A DNA stretch of 64,000 bases from Buxus sempervirens. Taxonomy: Eukaryota; Streptophyta; Magnoliopsida; Buxales; Buxaceae. Made by a program: the position numbers and the translations under genes. Where the stretch lies: NCBI GenBank assembly GCA_947561395.2, contig OX387183.1:57271915-57335914 (forward strand), read 5' to 3'. The notes under the pieces are model-generated. The model made no database searches. It saw only the letters and a list, made by a program, of their open reading frames with translations, and was not told the DNA's origin. Positions 24,001-35,590 of the stretch are shown piece after piece; position 1 is the stretch's first letter, and each line of letters opens with the position of its first letter.

Positions 24001-25512
24001 CTTCAATAATGCACTCTCTAAAGCCCTTCTTTTTAGCCTCTAAAAGTCTGAAAAGAAGATCCAACATCTTCACCCGTGTGGAATCCCCATCACCTAATGG
24101 ACCAATAAAAATGATTAACATCTGTCACACACTATCCCTCACAGTTCTTCCAATGCTGGACGGTCCAGGGTTACTAAGGGAACAACCATCAACATTAATC
24201 TTCATAATACCAGTCATGGGTGCTTTCCACAGGACCCCACTCCTCCCCATGGTGCCCACTGAAGAGGAATATTAATATTGCCAACCATAAATAGTAGGAA
24301 TAAATAATTTTATTTACATTATTGTAATGTCAGCGTGTCCTACTTATTTATACTACTGATGTTAGGAGCAGTTTTGGTAGTCTAGGCGTTGAGTGAGAAG
24401 GGTTAAATGAGATGGAAAAATGCAACCTTCTAAGTTTGTTTCTTTTTTTTTTTCCCTTTTTTTCATTTTTTTTAATATCTTTTTTCCACCATTCATTGTG
24501 TTGCATTATACAAGTATGGATTACAAATACTTTTATGTGCTCAGCGAGTGAGCATTAAGAGGCAACATCTAGAGCATGCTCATACACAAATTTGTCTTTG
24601 ATGTAGTGACGTCTCAGATTGAAGCCATAGCTGAAGATTTTCAACCTTTGCTTACTGAGGTTCGTAATGGTGGTTTGTTGAAGGAATTTGAAAATTTGAC
24701 TAAAAGCCTGACACAAGCAACTGAGGATTTGAGGTATTACCTTGGACTTTTCACACAATCATATTTTTTAGAGGTGTATTAAGAATCTGATCACCCTAGT
24801 GTCAATATTTTATGCACTAACCTTCAAATTATATGATCAAAGTTCCATTAAATGCATATTTTTTCTACTTCTGCTACATACTTTTTAGCATAGTGAACTC
24901 CTATTACATTTCTGTGAAAACATTATAAAAACTGATTAAATAAAAAATTTTCTCTCAACCAAGTGTTATGCAACTGTATTAATTTTTGTATTTGGCATTT
25001 ATCTGCAGAACAGAGAATGAAGTTAAAAAAAAAAAAGGAAAGAAAAAATAAATGGAAGAAAGTGATAAATGTCGTATAGGTGTTTCATGATTTAATGTTG
25101 GTTGCATGAGGATCATCTTCTTGAATCTTGGTGATGCCAAATTTTAGGGCACATTCCTCAGATATCTACTATCTTGTTTCCCTGCCAAATATCTTGTTGA
25201 CAGGTTCCCTTTTTCTGTAGAATGGTGCATTCATCCGTTATGACTCCTGAGAACACTGAGCTGATGCAAAAGTCTATTCACACCCTCGTATTCACTTTGA
25301 AGAACATTGAGGTGCGATTATAGTTTGCATCTTAGTATACACTGGGCTCACTTGGAGTCTCTATAAATGGTTCAATTAAATGCTTCCATTTATTTAGTCA
25401 TTTGTTCCCATTCTTGCAGAAGTTTAGTTCTGATATCTTGGGTTTCACGGGTGATGAGACTACAAGAAGGAATCTCAAATTGCTAATCAGATCCTTAAGC
25501 AGGATGTTCTGA
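13492..25512 (+). CDS. TGD2: TGD2, Mce-domain lipid-binding subunit of the chloroplast TGD lipid importer
   Basis: TGD2 is the phosphatidic-acid-binding Mce/MlaD subunit of the TGD1-TGD2-TGD3 ABC transporter, which moves ER-derived lipid through the inner chloroplast envelope. Exons are 13492-14013, 22001-22330, 24618-24733, 25221-25311 and 25420-25512, all in phase, giving 383 residues; Arabidopsis TGD2 has 381. A Ser/Arg-rich transit region (1 to about 60) precedes a single membrane span (about 99-119, IWEGGVGLFFVSGAVILAL). The Mce domain follows (RKYEAVFEF, GTPVRIRGVTVGNVI, NSLVEVNQSGLLMEA), then a helical C-terminus ending RRNLKLLIRSLSRMF. The start was chosen because MVGSPWVQVS matches the Arabidopsis N-terminus; an in-frame GTG upstream is unlikely. 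Intron 1 is about 8 kb, intron 2 about 2.3 kb, and both hold transposon relics. Confidence 0.95.
14749..14932 (+). mobile_element. Au-family SINE in TGD2 intron 1
   Basis: The sequence gggccttggtgcaacggtaa, a B-box-like gtgggtttgagtc, the segment caagaaacagcctccctgc, and gcgagagcctcgtgcactgg followed by a T tail match the layout I know for the plant Au SINE (tRNA-derived head, T-rich end). A direct repeat tttgtgaggggt (14749-14760 and 14921-14932) flanks it and is the probable target-site duplication. It lies in sense orientation in the intron and has lost a little of the consensus, but it is nearly full length. Confidence 0.88.
15052..15751 (-). mobile_element. L1-type LINE 3' fragment (RT zinc-binding domain) in TGD2 intron 1
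   Basis: Minus-strand frames carry the zf-RVT domain of plant L1 elements: PRILAFAWLVLMKKINTLDN, then CYLCLTDGESIDHLSLNCEFVSHIW, and a C-terminal FFSTLWAIWKSRNNRIF (15293-15751). Weaker C-terminal sequence continues to about 15052. The conserved C..C...H....C zinc ligands are visible. The reverse transcriptase itself is absent, so this is a 5'-truncated, dead copy. It lies antisense to TGD2. Confidence 0.82.
16083..16542. mobile_element. hAT-type MITE, CGGCG-rich family, copy 2, with 8-bp target duplication
   Basis: The element runs 16091-16534 (444 bp) between perfect copies of AGAGAATG (16083-16090 and 16535-16542). It begins caagg and ends ccttg, like copy 1 at 10214-10522, and is packed with cggcgtgccggcga and gaaatttcg motifs plus a perfect palindrome near its right end (cggcacctcgcgaggtgccg). 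It has no coding capacity and sits in TGD2 intron 1. Confidence 0.87.
16543..22000. other. Remainder of TGD2 intron 1
   Basis: Intron sequence with no gene that I can support. Visible items are an (ATTT)n microsatellite at about 21713-21775, interrupted ATC/ATT triplets near 19700-19755, and short frames around 18035-18700 whose family I could not recognise. They may be remains of an old transposon. Splice acceptor ctcatgcag ends the intron at 22000. Confidence 0.5.
22990..23790 (+). mobile_element. RTE-clade LINE reverse-transcriptase fragment in TGD2 intron 2
   Basis: Frames on the plus strand resemble plant RTE reverse transcriptase. Near 23020-23080 a remnant of the KA(Y)DRV...REVIW block is seen. 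Near 23216-23370 the order is FFALTISKLTIDIQEEVPW, then a degraded catalytic block (LLAHGIVLVYQTRDGVNSKL) and LELYMSILESKDYK. The usual FADD is lost and stops are frequent, so the copy is dead. Confidence 0.72.
23780..24245 (-). mobile_element. L1-type LINE RNase H-like domain fragment in TGD2 intron 2
   Basis: A minus-strand frame reads LLFRLLEAKKKGFRECIIEG, then SATVMRRMRMGISGAWRLSH and ISKAKFLAHEITVLSYILKQ. This is the pattern of the RNase H (RVT_3) tail of plant L1 LINEs, where EA..GL..A...G......EGDS..V is typical. Here the acidic D of EGDS is replaced (EGGSA). It abuts the RTE fragment in opposite orientation, so at least two insertions occurred. Confidence 0.65.
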
Positions 25513-26298
25513 TGAGAACCGGTAACAATGGCGACAAGGAAAAGCCTTAAGAAGAAGATTTCATTTTGCTGTTTATGTAGAGAGCCGTTACTCCATCCTC
25601 AACCAACAAGCTCAACGGCCGTTGAGCTTTCCCCAAAATCTGTTATTTGGGCTGTGTTCCTGGAAATGAGGGTGTGACCATCTGTGCTGTTCATTTGGTG
25701 CGTGACAGTGACATGTCAGACAAGACATAACCCGGACGAACAGATTTGGTAGTAAAGGTCAACGAAGGTAGTACGAAAATGCTCGCATTGTAGCCGAGTT
25801 ACTTTTGCTTACATTACAGAGACGTTTCCTCTTATGTAGCCTTCGGTGGTATTTTGTTGGCTTTAGACAATGTACTACTTTTTTTGGTCAGATTTAGACA
25901 ATGTACTTCAGCTATAAGTATTTGCGCACTTCTCCCTAATTACAATCGTTAGGTAGATTAATACTCTTTGATTTCAAGGAAATATTATGTAACACCCCAA
26001 TACATACAATAATGATATTATCTCATTCTTGAAGAGGTCACAAGCCTACATGCATAGACATTCACTTTCTCTCAGAACAATGTGAGCTTAAAAGGATTTT
26101 ACAATCCACCTCTACGATAGCTGCACGTCCCTGTGTAATAACCTGCCAACCAACTACTTGAACCCGCCCACACGAGCCTCACGCTTAAGGCCTTGTTGCT
26201 TAAGAAAGTTACAATCCTACATATATAAACCTTTACTTTCTCCTCTCACACATTATCAATAATATATAATAATATACAATATAAAACAAATAGGGAAA
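25513..26298. repeat. TGD2 3' flank and an LTR-like repeat fragment
   Basis: 25513 to about 25980 is the TGD2 3' flank. From about 25988 a segment starting tgtaacaccccaatac holds the phrases gtcacaagcctacatgcata and, later, gttacaatcctacatatata. This layout resembles solo or miniature LTRs in plants. No partner LTR, binding site or coding part is seen here, so it is at most an old fragment. Family unknown. Confidence 0.35.
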
Positions 26299-26367
26299 AG
26301 CCAGCTATTAGAATCGAACCGACGACCAAATTATTACAAATGCTATGCTCTCAGAGCCAAAAAGGTC
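26299..26367 (-). pseudogene. trnT-UGU: Decayed plastid-type tRNA-Thr(UGU) gene, probable nuclear plastid insertion
   Basis: On the minus strand the sequence reads ...ggctctgagagcatagcatt, then tgtaataatttggtcgtcgg and ttcgattctaatagctggct. It follows plastid trnT(UGU) through the D-arm, the TGT anticodon in catttgtaa, the variable region and the T-arm (ggttcgatt). The D-loop is shortened by several bases, the anticodon-stem 3' strand is mismatched, and the acceptor 5' strand is eroded (gaccttttt), so it cannot fold properly. It is therefore a pseudogene, most simply a piece of plastid DNA moved to the nucleus. Confidence 0.72.
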
Positions 26368-26561
26368 CACATAGAAATTTCGCTGATTACCATGAAATCA
26401 ATGTAAACAATGCTCATAGTAAGTAACAAACTCACCAAACTCCCATCGAGCTCAAGGTTTAAGAAAAGATCTTGCATCCGTAGATCAAAAACTAAAATTG
26501 ATCTCCAGGTGACAAATCATTTATATTGTTTCCAAGATCTACATGGAACTACACGAGGGCT
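26368..26561. other. TIM9 3' flank
   Basis: Sequence between the trnT pseudogene and the TIM9 stop codon. It probably holds the TIM9 3' UTR. Nothing else is recognised. Confidence 0.4.
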
Positions 26562-29500
26562 TTAGTCCGGTGTGGCTGCGCCTTGGTTCAGCTCTGCAAA
26601 TCTCATGCCAACACGCATTGAATGTTTTAGAAACTTCTCAGCACATCGGCGGACACATGTCTCCTCTTGCTTATCCAGGGATTTGCGTCTAAAGGTGTCC
26701 ACGCAGTCAGTGAAGCATCTCTCCACTAATGAGTTGTACATCCTCAGACTGGAATGGATTTTAAGAACATAAAGCACAGAGGAGACCAAAGCCTATTAGA
26801 ACATCTTATATAATATCACAATAAATTCATTATGATAAGACTAAGCGAAAAACAACAATATCATAATAAATTCATTAACATCTACCAAAAACATCGATAA
26901 GACTAAGCAAAAAATAACGAACAAACAAACAAACAAAAATCTTTGACACCAACTAAAGAAAAATATATGGCATAATAAATGAAAATTGGACAACCAGGTG
27001 CACAGCAAGTCCAGGCAATTCATAGACATATCCGATGGTTGGTAAAAAGAGATGATTCATTGCGTTAAGAATTTCAACTCGGATGGAGGTATATGCAATA
27101 GTGCAAGTGGGCAAGCAACATTGCAGTTGCAACTCAAAATCAAAGACCCTTTTCAGGTCATCAACACAAAGGAATAATTATGCATGGTGTTGTGCATGTG
27201 GGGACACTGCTAAAGCTTGAGGTGGCTAACTCAGTCATAATGATAATCACAGCCGGTAAAGCCAAGCCTAATCTATTCATTGTTTCCAATGCTAATAAGG
27301 CTGGCCAAGACAGATACCTTTGAGGTGACTATTTTGCGATAATGCTTTAAAAGGAACATGGTCCTTGATGATGAATTTATAGGATAATGTTATGCAGAAT
27401 CACCCAAGAGGGGAATAATATTGCTAACTTTCTTGCTAACTGAGCATATATTTCTCAACTCCGTATACTGGGGCTCCAAATATATCATAATTCAATAACA
27501 ATGTCATGAAGAATATCATTTGCTTGTTAAAAATTTGATATTTAAGTTATAGATCGCTTGAAAATTCTCATGGCATCAAAATCTGATGGAAATATGCATC
27601 TCAAAGGCAGTCCATTCAGACTTCATTATGTAAAATCATCTCTCAGCTAATGAACAGTACATAACAGAACTTATATATACATGTATTTGAACCTCAACAA
27701 TGCAACGAAAATGAAGAAAAGTCTGGGAAGATTATTTTTGTTCGGTAGGCCAGTGTCAATAGGTCTTCCCTCATTTTCTGCCTATCATCTCACCCACCCA
27801 TCCATGTTACATACATAGAGAAAAAATTTGACAGGGATACAGAAAGCAAGTATTTATGTGTATTTAACATTTGACAGTTCTTGCTGACTCATTTGATTCA
27901 AAATTGGAAAATTGAGGGAGAAAATAATTAGTCGCAGGATGTATTTGATAAAACAATATTATATCTTGTAAGTTATGTGTTGAAATGAGAGATTGAAGAG
28001 CCTATTAACATCATATCACCAACTTTGAATGGAATTTTGCAGGACAAAATGCTTTATGTTACAAGCTACCAACTGAAGGGAAAATAAAGCGAGTGACAGT
28101 AATAAGAGACATACCAGTACCTCTTCAACTGTCAGAGTCAGATGAATACTGGATACAAGCTTCTCATTTATTTAGAAGTGTCAATAAACCATACGCTGGA
28201 ATGCTAGTTCCAGAATGTAAGTTTAGAGTACATGGTTGAATGTATTGGTTTGGCAAACTTTACCATACATGACTGCTACCAGTCCAGAGAACTGATAGAG
28301 GTTAGTGCAGGTTTGTCCAATCAGGTACATCCAAACTAGACTAGTCAGCACCAATACCCCTTTTTCTTTTCAAATGATATACATTACCTTATTTTTCAGA
28401 GAACGGAAGAAAGATAGAAGATAAGGAGAGCATAAGAAATACAGGACAAGAGGAAGAATAAGGTAAAGCAGCAGCGCACTAGACACTGTTATGCCTCTCT
28501 CTCAATCTCTTCTATTCCTCTCTCTTTGCCCATCTCTGATCTTTCTCCTCAGTCCATCTCTCTCTCTCTCTCTCCCTCTTGTATATATATCTCTGAGGTT
28601 TTTCCTTTTTTCCCTTTTTTTCTTTTGAAAAAATACAGAAATGAAATTTACCAGTCCAATCAATGCGTATTGGAATGAACCAATATGAAACAGCCAGTCT
28701 ACACTGGATATGTACCAATACCGGCTGGCACAGTGACCTTTTTGATTTCTTTTTTTCTATTCATTCTTCATGTATAACATATATATATATAAGAGCAATA
28801 TGGACTACTTGCACTATGCAACAGCTGGTATGACCAAGTTCGAACAGTAAATCAAAATATGTTTTAAGAGTAAAAATTGATGGTTTCTACTCTTGATTCT
28901 GCAGACAATAGAAATAAGAAATACAGGACATGAATAAGAAAAAGAGAATAAAGGGAATAAAAATCAACAGCAGAACTTCACCACTGTTATGCCTCAATCT
29001 CATCTCTCGCTCTTTCTCCCTCTCTTTATTATTATTATTTTTTTAACTTTTTAAAATAATAAAATGACCCAACAGTACATGGCAATTCATAGCAGCTTGG
29101 CCCCATCAGTCCAAACCTTACCAGTGCCAGTCAACGAGGAAACTTTTTCATTTTCTTTTAAACTTTTTCCCATATCCCAATTATATACTGGGCCAGTCTT
29201 AGCCAGTTCCAGCATGCAACAGCCAGTATAAATCAGCATTAATACATAAAACCATATTTAGGGTGAAAATCGATGACCTAATGCATAGGTAAACAAGCTT
29301 GTTTTACAGCTCTGATTCCTTTCAGCTAGTATATTCCATCCAACAGAAATGTAAAAACTTGAAAAGTCGATGCATAAAATTAAGGCACAAAATCGATGAG
29401 TAGGGTGCTACACTGACACTTAAAAAGTGAACTTGCATTCATGGACTCAAATTATAAAATGTGAATGGCAAAATCACAAACAAAATTTTGTATAAACGCT

Positions 29501-31603
29501 ACACAGTAAAAAATTTCAAATGAGTAAAACCAATGAAAAAGAACAAAAAATGTACAGCATCCATAAGGAAAAGGGAATGCTTCAGCAGCCATGTAAAGCA
29601 CAGAAAGAGAAAAAGATTTGCATCCCTGATATAGATAGAGAGACTTTTTTATGTACTTAGTACTTACAGTATTACCCATATATAACCATGGTCGATCACA
29701 AGAGAAGCCTGATCATTTGCCATCCACTAGTACTTAATAGGGAAACAAAGGTTTCTACTCAGCCTTTTTCATTCTCAAAATTAAGGATACACGGATTAGG
29801 TTTAGAGCAAGTCAAACTAATCCCATAAATGAAGTTTGTCAGATTAAACTATTTTGGGTTTTTACAGTCTGTAAATGTCATAATCAAGCTCATAACAACC
29901 TGCAAATACTTGGTTTTCAACAGTTATCCAACCAATAATTATTACATAATGTATTTGCCAATTGCAAAGGATTCAGAGTTACTTAAAAAACCGCATAATA
30001 AATCATTGTGAAGAGGCAAGCATGTATGAATCCCAAGGAATGCATCCCTAAAACTTCATAAGAAAGTAGAACTTTTGCTTACAACAGGTATCACAACATC
30101 TATGACATAAATAAATTCTTTAACAAAAAAAGTTTGAAGTAAAACTATGCACTAGTAAGTCGAATTATCACTTAACTTTGATTAAGCAAATTATAAATGT
30201 AATGATTATTGACTGTTGAAAATGTAACTTATTAATTAGGTTAATAACAGAGTTATAGTATTATTACCAAGCCATCTTGTTTCAAGGATATAAATGATAA
30301 TTTATAAACCACTTCATCATGCTAATAGATCTTATGCTTGATATAGACGTCAAATTTTAACGGGCTATTTAGCAGAATAAAGCTGAACTCATTAAACATG
30401 GAACCAAAGTTTATCAAATATGATCGCTCTTGTTGGGTTTGTCGAGTATTGGCTATCCATTGACAGGTCTGGATATGGTGGCCAGAGCAGAGTTCAAAAC
30501 CTTCGAATGACAGAATATTTTAATTATAACAATGCTTCACTCAACTCTCATACATGTATTTATATAGGAAGCAAATGGGGATGCACTCACTCAATTATTT
30601 TTAATGCTGAAATCTCACATTCCTGCTCCTACTCTTGCTTTCGCTTCCAATGTACAATCTGGTAAGGCACTGATCACTAAGATTCCATAATGTTATCAAT
30701 TCAGAGAAAATGATTTAATTTGCACGCCATAACATTGCATTCCACTGTATAATAAAAAAGTAAGCAAGCAGTGTCTGGTATCCAAGTAACAATGTCACAT
30801 AAACCCCCTTACCCCACTATCCAAAGTTCAAGCTAGAACAGACCTTCAAAGCAACAAATTCCTCATTTAGTATCAGATCTTTTCTTAAGTAATGAACCTA
30901 AACAGAGACAGTCCTATTCTCAGTTATCCATACCAGGTTTAGGGTTGGTATATATACATTGATGTAACCCTAATTGACATTTTTTCATAGTGGAAAATTT
31001 TACCGTACACAGTGGACGTTGACACATCGCCGAACCACTTAAATTTTATGTGTTCTTGTTCTTCCTCTTCTCTGTTCTTTTTACTATTCATGTTGCATGA
31101 TTCTCAATAAATTGTTTGCTCCTTCATGCGAATATGCAAACGGGATGTGTAGCATCTATTTCGAAAACATCAGAACATTGCTCATCTCCCAAACAACAGG
31201 TCTCAAGCTCATAGACTCTTGCACGCTACTCCATTTCAAGGAATCAAATAATAAATTCAGCACTTTAACACTTCATTAGAAAACAGAATCGACACATGTA
31301 CCAAAAGCTACGATTGAATGGTACCAAAATACGCTAAAAAAGCCCAAAAAATAAAAACAAAATATAGGTTTCCACAAGCAGTACGCTATCCTTTTGTATT
31401 TCAGTAGGGCATTCAAGAGTGGTGACATGAAGTACAGAAAGGGCAATGAATAGGATAAATAATAAAAAAAAAAAATTTTCAAATAAGGAAATGAAGGAGA
31501 ACCTGTCACGTATCTGAAGCTGGTCGATGATGGTGGACATTCTGATCTTATCTTCTTCAGGGAGAGATTCCAGATCTCCAAGCATACTCTTGTCCATTTT
31601 CAA
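26562..31603 (-). CDS. TIM9: TIM9, small Tim chaperone of the mitochondrial intermembrane space
   Basis: Tim9 pairs with Tim10 in a hexameric chaperone that carries hydrophobic precursors through the intermembrane space to the TIM22 complex. Two exons, 31603-31503 and 26748-26562, join in phase across a 4.75 kb intron (GAC AG | T CTG gives D-S-L-R). The twin CX3C motifs are intact: CFTDC and CVRRC, separated by 15 residues ([15 protein letters not shown]), as in Tim9. The C-terminal [19 protein letters not shown] is typical of plant Tim9. Length is 95 residues from the first methionine, or 93 from the second ([17 protein letters not shown]), which equals the Arabidopsis protein; the second start is preferred. 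The gene is divergent from OEP16-1 with about 850 bp between starts. Confidence 0.94.
28431..29245. repeat. Two copies of a dispersed repeat within the TIM9 intron
   Basis: Two segments share an ordered set of phrases: ataagaaatacaggaca, cactgttatgcctc, and a TC-rich block (ctctttctccctctcttt), followed by a 'ccagt...ccagtc' region about palindromic accagtcc motifs. They start near 28431 and 28916. The first also holds a (TC)n tract at about 28555-28577. They look like two members of one non-coding element; ends and superfamily were not resolved. Confidence 0.5.
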
Positions 31604-32456
31604 CCGCCAGAATCTCGGTTTTGCGCGGACAAGAATCCTTCTTCCGCAACGGACCTCACCTCCAAAACCCTAATGCTGTGATTTATCGCGTAAGCCGACG
31701 GCTGTGATTTGAGCTCATCTAGATCATTACAACAGGGAATGAAAGTAACAATTTTTTTGATCCTGGGTAAAATTAATTAAAAGTTTAAATAACTTTAATA
31801 CCCCTGTAATAACGATTCGTATCCCTTGTTAAAACATATGCTGTTTTTAAATAATAAAAATTATAAAATTGATGACCAACAATATTTGATGATACAATCA
31901 TTTACACGACAATAAGGTGTGGCTATGCTTCTAGAAAATTTTATGTACCACCAAATGAGTGTTGATATAAAGATTGAAACACAACCTGGGTGTAGATAAT
32001 AAAGATTGAAGCACAATCTATGCATGATGGTAGAGTCCCACTAATTGATTTTATATAAGCTAAATTTTGATGGAGCAATAGAGCACCAGACGTATTAGTG
32101 ATCAAGCAAGAATAGGGGGAATGTTCAAGAATGAAGATGGTAAGTTTTAAAAGGGTTTATAGCATTCTAAATAACGAGCAACAATATCCTCAAGTTGCTT
32201 ATATCATTTACAGCGAGGATTGTGCAATTATATCTTCAAGAGCAGGGGGAATGTGCAATAATTTTTTAAAAATTATTTAAAAAATAAAAAAATTATCTAT
32301 TTTTCAAATTCAATGACCAATAAGAAAGAGAAAGCATTTCCTCTGGAGCCAATCATTGCGGATTATCATCTCTGGCGAAGCTGTAAGTAGTGGAGCGAGT
32401 AACGAAGCGATCATTACGGATTAGGGTTTTGATTGTTGACTAAGAAGATCAAGAGG
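31604..32456. promoter_or_regulatory. Divergent intergenic region between TIM9 and OEP16-1
   Basis: About 850 bp separate the start of TIM9 (minus) and OEP16-1 (plus). The centre (31740-32320) is very A+T-rich and shows nothing coding. Both promoters must lie here unless the 5' leaders contain introns. I cannot place TATA boxes with confidence. Confidence 0.5.
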
Positions 32457-35400
32457 ATGCCGACTAGCAGGATCTCTGGTTCTTTATCGTCTCCGAAAAT
32501 CGACGTCACTATCGACACGGGAAATCCTTTCCTCAATCTGACCCTTGATGGCTTCTTAAAGATCGGAACTGTGATAATACCTTCTCCTCTGGTCTGCTTT
32601 CTCTAACTCTTTCTCTCAGGATTCTAATAAGTCTTTCCGCGACGATTGATTTTTTCAGGTCGCAGCGACGAGAGTGGCAGCAGAGGAAACTTATCACTGC
32701 GTGCGAAGAGGTCGTCCTTAGTCGTTGTCTATATTCTTTTTCTTAAACTGTAGTTTTATAATAATGTTATCTTTTATTGAATGAGATTTATTAACCAAAA
32801 ACACTCATCTCTCCGAAGAATTTGTTTCATTATATGTGCTTTATGATGAATTGGAAATATTTACCCATGGATATTACTCTTATGTGGCATGATGATCTCT
32901 GTTTGTTAATCTTATTGTGATGACAATTTATCTATGCTTTTTGCAGGGAATGTTTCAAAGCACAAACTTGAGCAATCAGTAAGATTTCCTCGATTTTCAT
33001 TGACCTGATTCAGTGCACGTGTAATATTATTTCCAAGTATTTGAGATTTTTTGGTCTTTGCTGATTCTTTTCCTGTCCGTTTGTTAGAACAAGTGACCTC
33101 GTTTTAGATGGAGGGGGTCCAACCCCAAAGTTTAACATAGGAAGTCTCCTTGGTGTGACCAGTCTAACAGCGAGCCTTGACCCCCAATGTGAACATGGGT
33201 AGCAGAAAGAACTTTATCTTACTAGTGTCACACCTGAATTAATGCTCATACATATTTAATCTGCATAAATCTAAGTATGGACTGGTCATGCCAGTTTAAG
33301 AATGGGCTCTGTACAACCTGGGTGATTACACATTTTGAGATCAATGTATTTGGGTCATTGTAACATCTGATGTGCTGTCATATAAGATTCTCATACATAA
33401 TGGGTTGTATTAACTTGTGCCCTAACACAGTATTTACCTAAATAACATGTGAATTATCTCATCTTTGGCTTCATTAATGGCTTATGCTGTGTCTCATTAT
33501 TAAGGAACTTTTCTTAGAAAAAAAAGGTCACATGATTTGAGATAATTAATATGGTGAAACATGTTTTGAGGCACATACAACCTTATACAAATAAACATCA
33601 AGTACAGATATACACATGTTTGTATGAGAGTTTTTATGAATATTATTCTGGGATGACTGTAATAATTCAATTGTCTATCATCAAGATGGTTTTAGATAAT
33701 GGTAATAGTAATAATAATAATAATAGTCTTGGCTTTTGATGAAGAGAATGTACAGTGTTGGATCCATCAAAATATGGTCTCCAATGCCCCCTTTTATGTT
33801 GTGCACCTTCAAATTTGCAAATGCCGATGGTACGTCTTTCGAAACCTCAAAAAGTATAAAACACTACATGAATATGTACTGGTGTGATATATGTTGCTTT
33901 GTAGTTCCATTGCTGGGGCATTCTCTTCTTCAAATCTGAGGGCTAAAGTTAGATCATAGTATGCAGAGTATGATGCTTTGCGAATGTTTCGTGAGACTAA
34001 TTTATTTGAGGGAAATAATTCTTTTGAACGTTAAAATTCTGTTCATACTGATTGGATCCACACTTGTTGCAGTTAAAGAAGATGTGCAAAGAAGGTGCTT
34101 ATTGGGGTAAGTCATTCTGATATTTATTTTGAGAAATTATTTTGCATGGAAGATGCATTGATTTGTTAGGCATCATTTATTTGTAAAATTTTTTGAACAC
34201 GTAGTGCAAACGGGTACTGTAGAAATTCATTGCTTGTATCACATTTATAGGAACTATAGCTGGAGTATATGTGGGAATGGAGTATGGGATGGAGAGGATC
34301 CGTGGCACAAGAGACTGGGTAATTTCTGCACCAGAGTGTTTTTATATCAATTAATAATTCCTATAACCCAAACATGAGCAACAAAACCTGTGGGAGTGAC
34401 TGATACCATTAGTCCTATTTCTTGTCTTCTGTTTTATATTTCCAGATAAAGTGTTTTTTTTTATTCAGTGCCAACTGCATCTACTCTCTGGAATTTGTAG
34501 AAAAACAGTCATTTTGTGGAATGTATCCAAAGTTATGGACATTAAGTTTTTCAATTATCCTGTTATTTAATATTACTATTATTCTTGTTGTTGTTATTAA
34601 TGATTATTAGTAGTGCAATTACTAGGTATTTTTAGCTTTTTTATGACCTAAAAGAAGTGTTGATACTGAAATAAAGTAGCAGGAACAATAATACTAACAA
34701 AGTTCCTAATCCCAACTAGTTGATACTGGCAACCTGAGTCATATTTTTTCTTCAACCTAATCTATCAAATACCACATCTTTGGCTAGATTATGAGTATGT
34801 TAATCCTTTCTTACTAACCGTATCAGGTTCTTTTTCATCTTCTTCTCTGATTCTTATATTCTTCACTAAGTATTCCCTTGTATCTTCTCACATCTGCCTC
34901 TATATATCTTTGTTTTATATGTCCAAATTCTCTTAATGTATATTATTTTCCTTCTTTTAGTTCGGCAAAGCCTATATACTCTCAAATGTGTCCATCTCTT
35001 AATTATCTTTCTAGACTTCTCATAAGTTCGTCTCAACATCCTCATATTGGCAACGCTCATTTTATGCATATACTATTTTGTTGCCCAATATTCTGGTCCA
35101 TGTATTGTAGCAGATCTTGTTTTTGACTTGCAAAATTTACCTTTTACTTTTGAGTAGAACACTTTACATAGCACTTTAGAAGTGCCTCTGTGCCTAAGCC
35201 ATTTATGTTAGGCTTGTTCTAAGTTTGACTTGCTCGATAAATGTTTTAATTCCATAGTATCCCTTAATAACTCTAGCATTTTATTTACTCTCTTACAGAT
35301 GTTTTGAATTTTTTGATCCAGTGTCGCTGGTCATGAAGTTGGCAACTTTCAGAGTCTCCATATTTATATGAATGTTGATCTATTTGAAATTAACCCCCTT

Positions 35401-35590
35401 AGCCAGGCCAATGATCCTCATTTCTTTCTTTCTTTGGATGTGTTTGCAGAAGAATGCAATGCTTGGAGGTGCGTTGACTGGGGCTGTAATATCTGCAGCC
35501 ACCAAAAGTAATACAGACAAAATTGTGGTGGATGCCATCACGGGCGGTGCCATTGCGACTGCTGCAGAGTTCATTAACTATCTTACCTGA
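32457..35590 (+). CDS. OEP16-1: OEP16-1, plastid outer envelope pore protein 16
   Basis: OEP16-1 is a helical amino-acid-selective channel of the plastid outer envelope, of the PRAT family that also holds Tim17/22/23. Six exons, 32457-32570, 32659-32710, 32947-32978, 34073-34106, 34251-34318 and 35450-35590, join in phase to 146 residues; the Arabidopsis protein has 148. Conserved stretches are the start MPTSRISGSLSSPKIDV, TGNPFLNLTLDGFLKIG, KHKLEQSLKKMCKEGAYWG, TIAGVYVGMEYGMERIRG and TRDWKNAMLGGALTGAVISA, the last three in the Gly/Ala-rich membrane helices. Exons 3 and 4 are only 32 and 34 nt. No lesion was seen. The start is fixed by the well-conserved MP(T/S)S N-terminus. Confidence 0.95.
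34740..35330 (-). mobile_element. RTE-clade LINE C-terminal fragment in OEP16-1 intron 5
   Basis: Minus-strand frames near 34866-35130 carry PEYWATKQYMHKMSVANMRM followed by LRRTYEKSRK. This matches the ECWA.K..HV.KMSVAEMRMLRW block at the C-terminus of plant RTE reverse transcriptases. Only this end is preserved and several stops interrupt it. It is antisense to the host gene. Confidence 0.72.
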
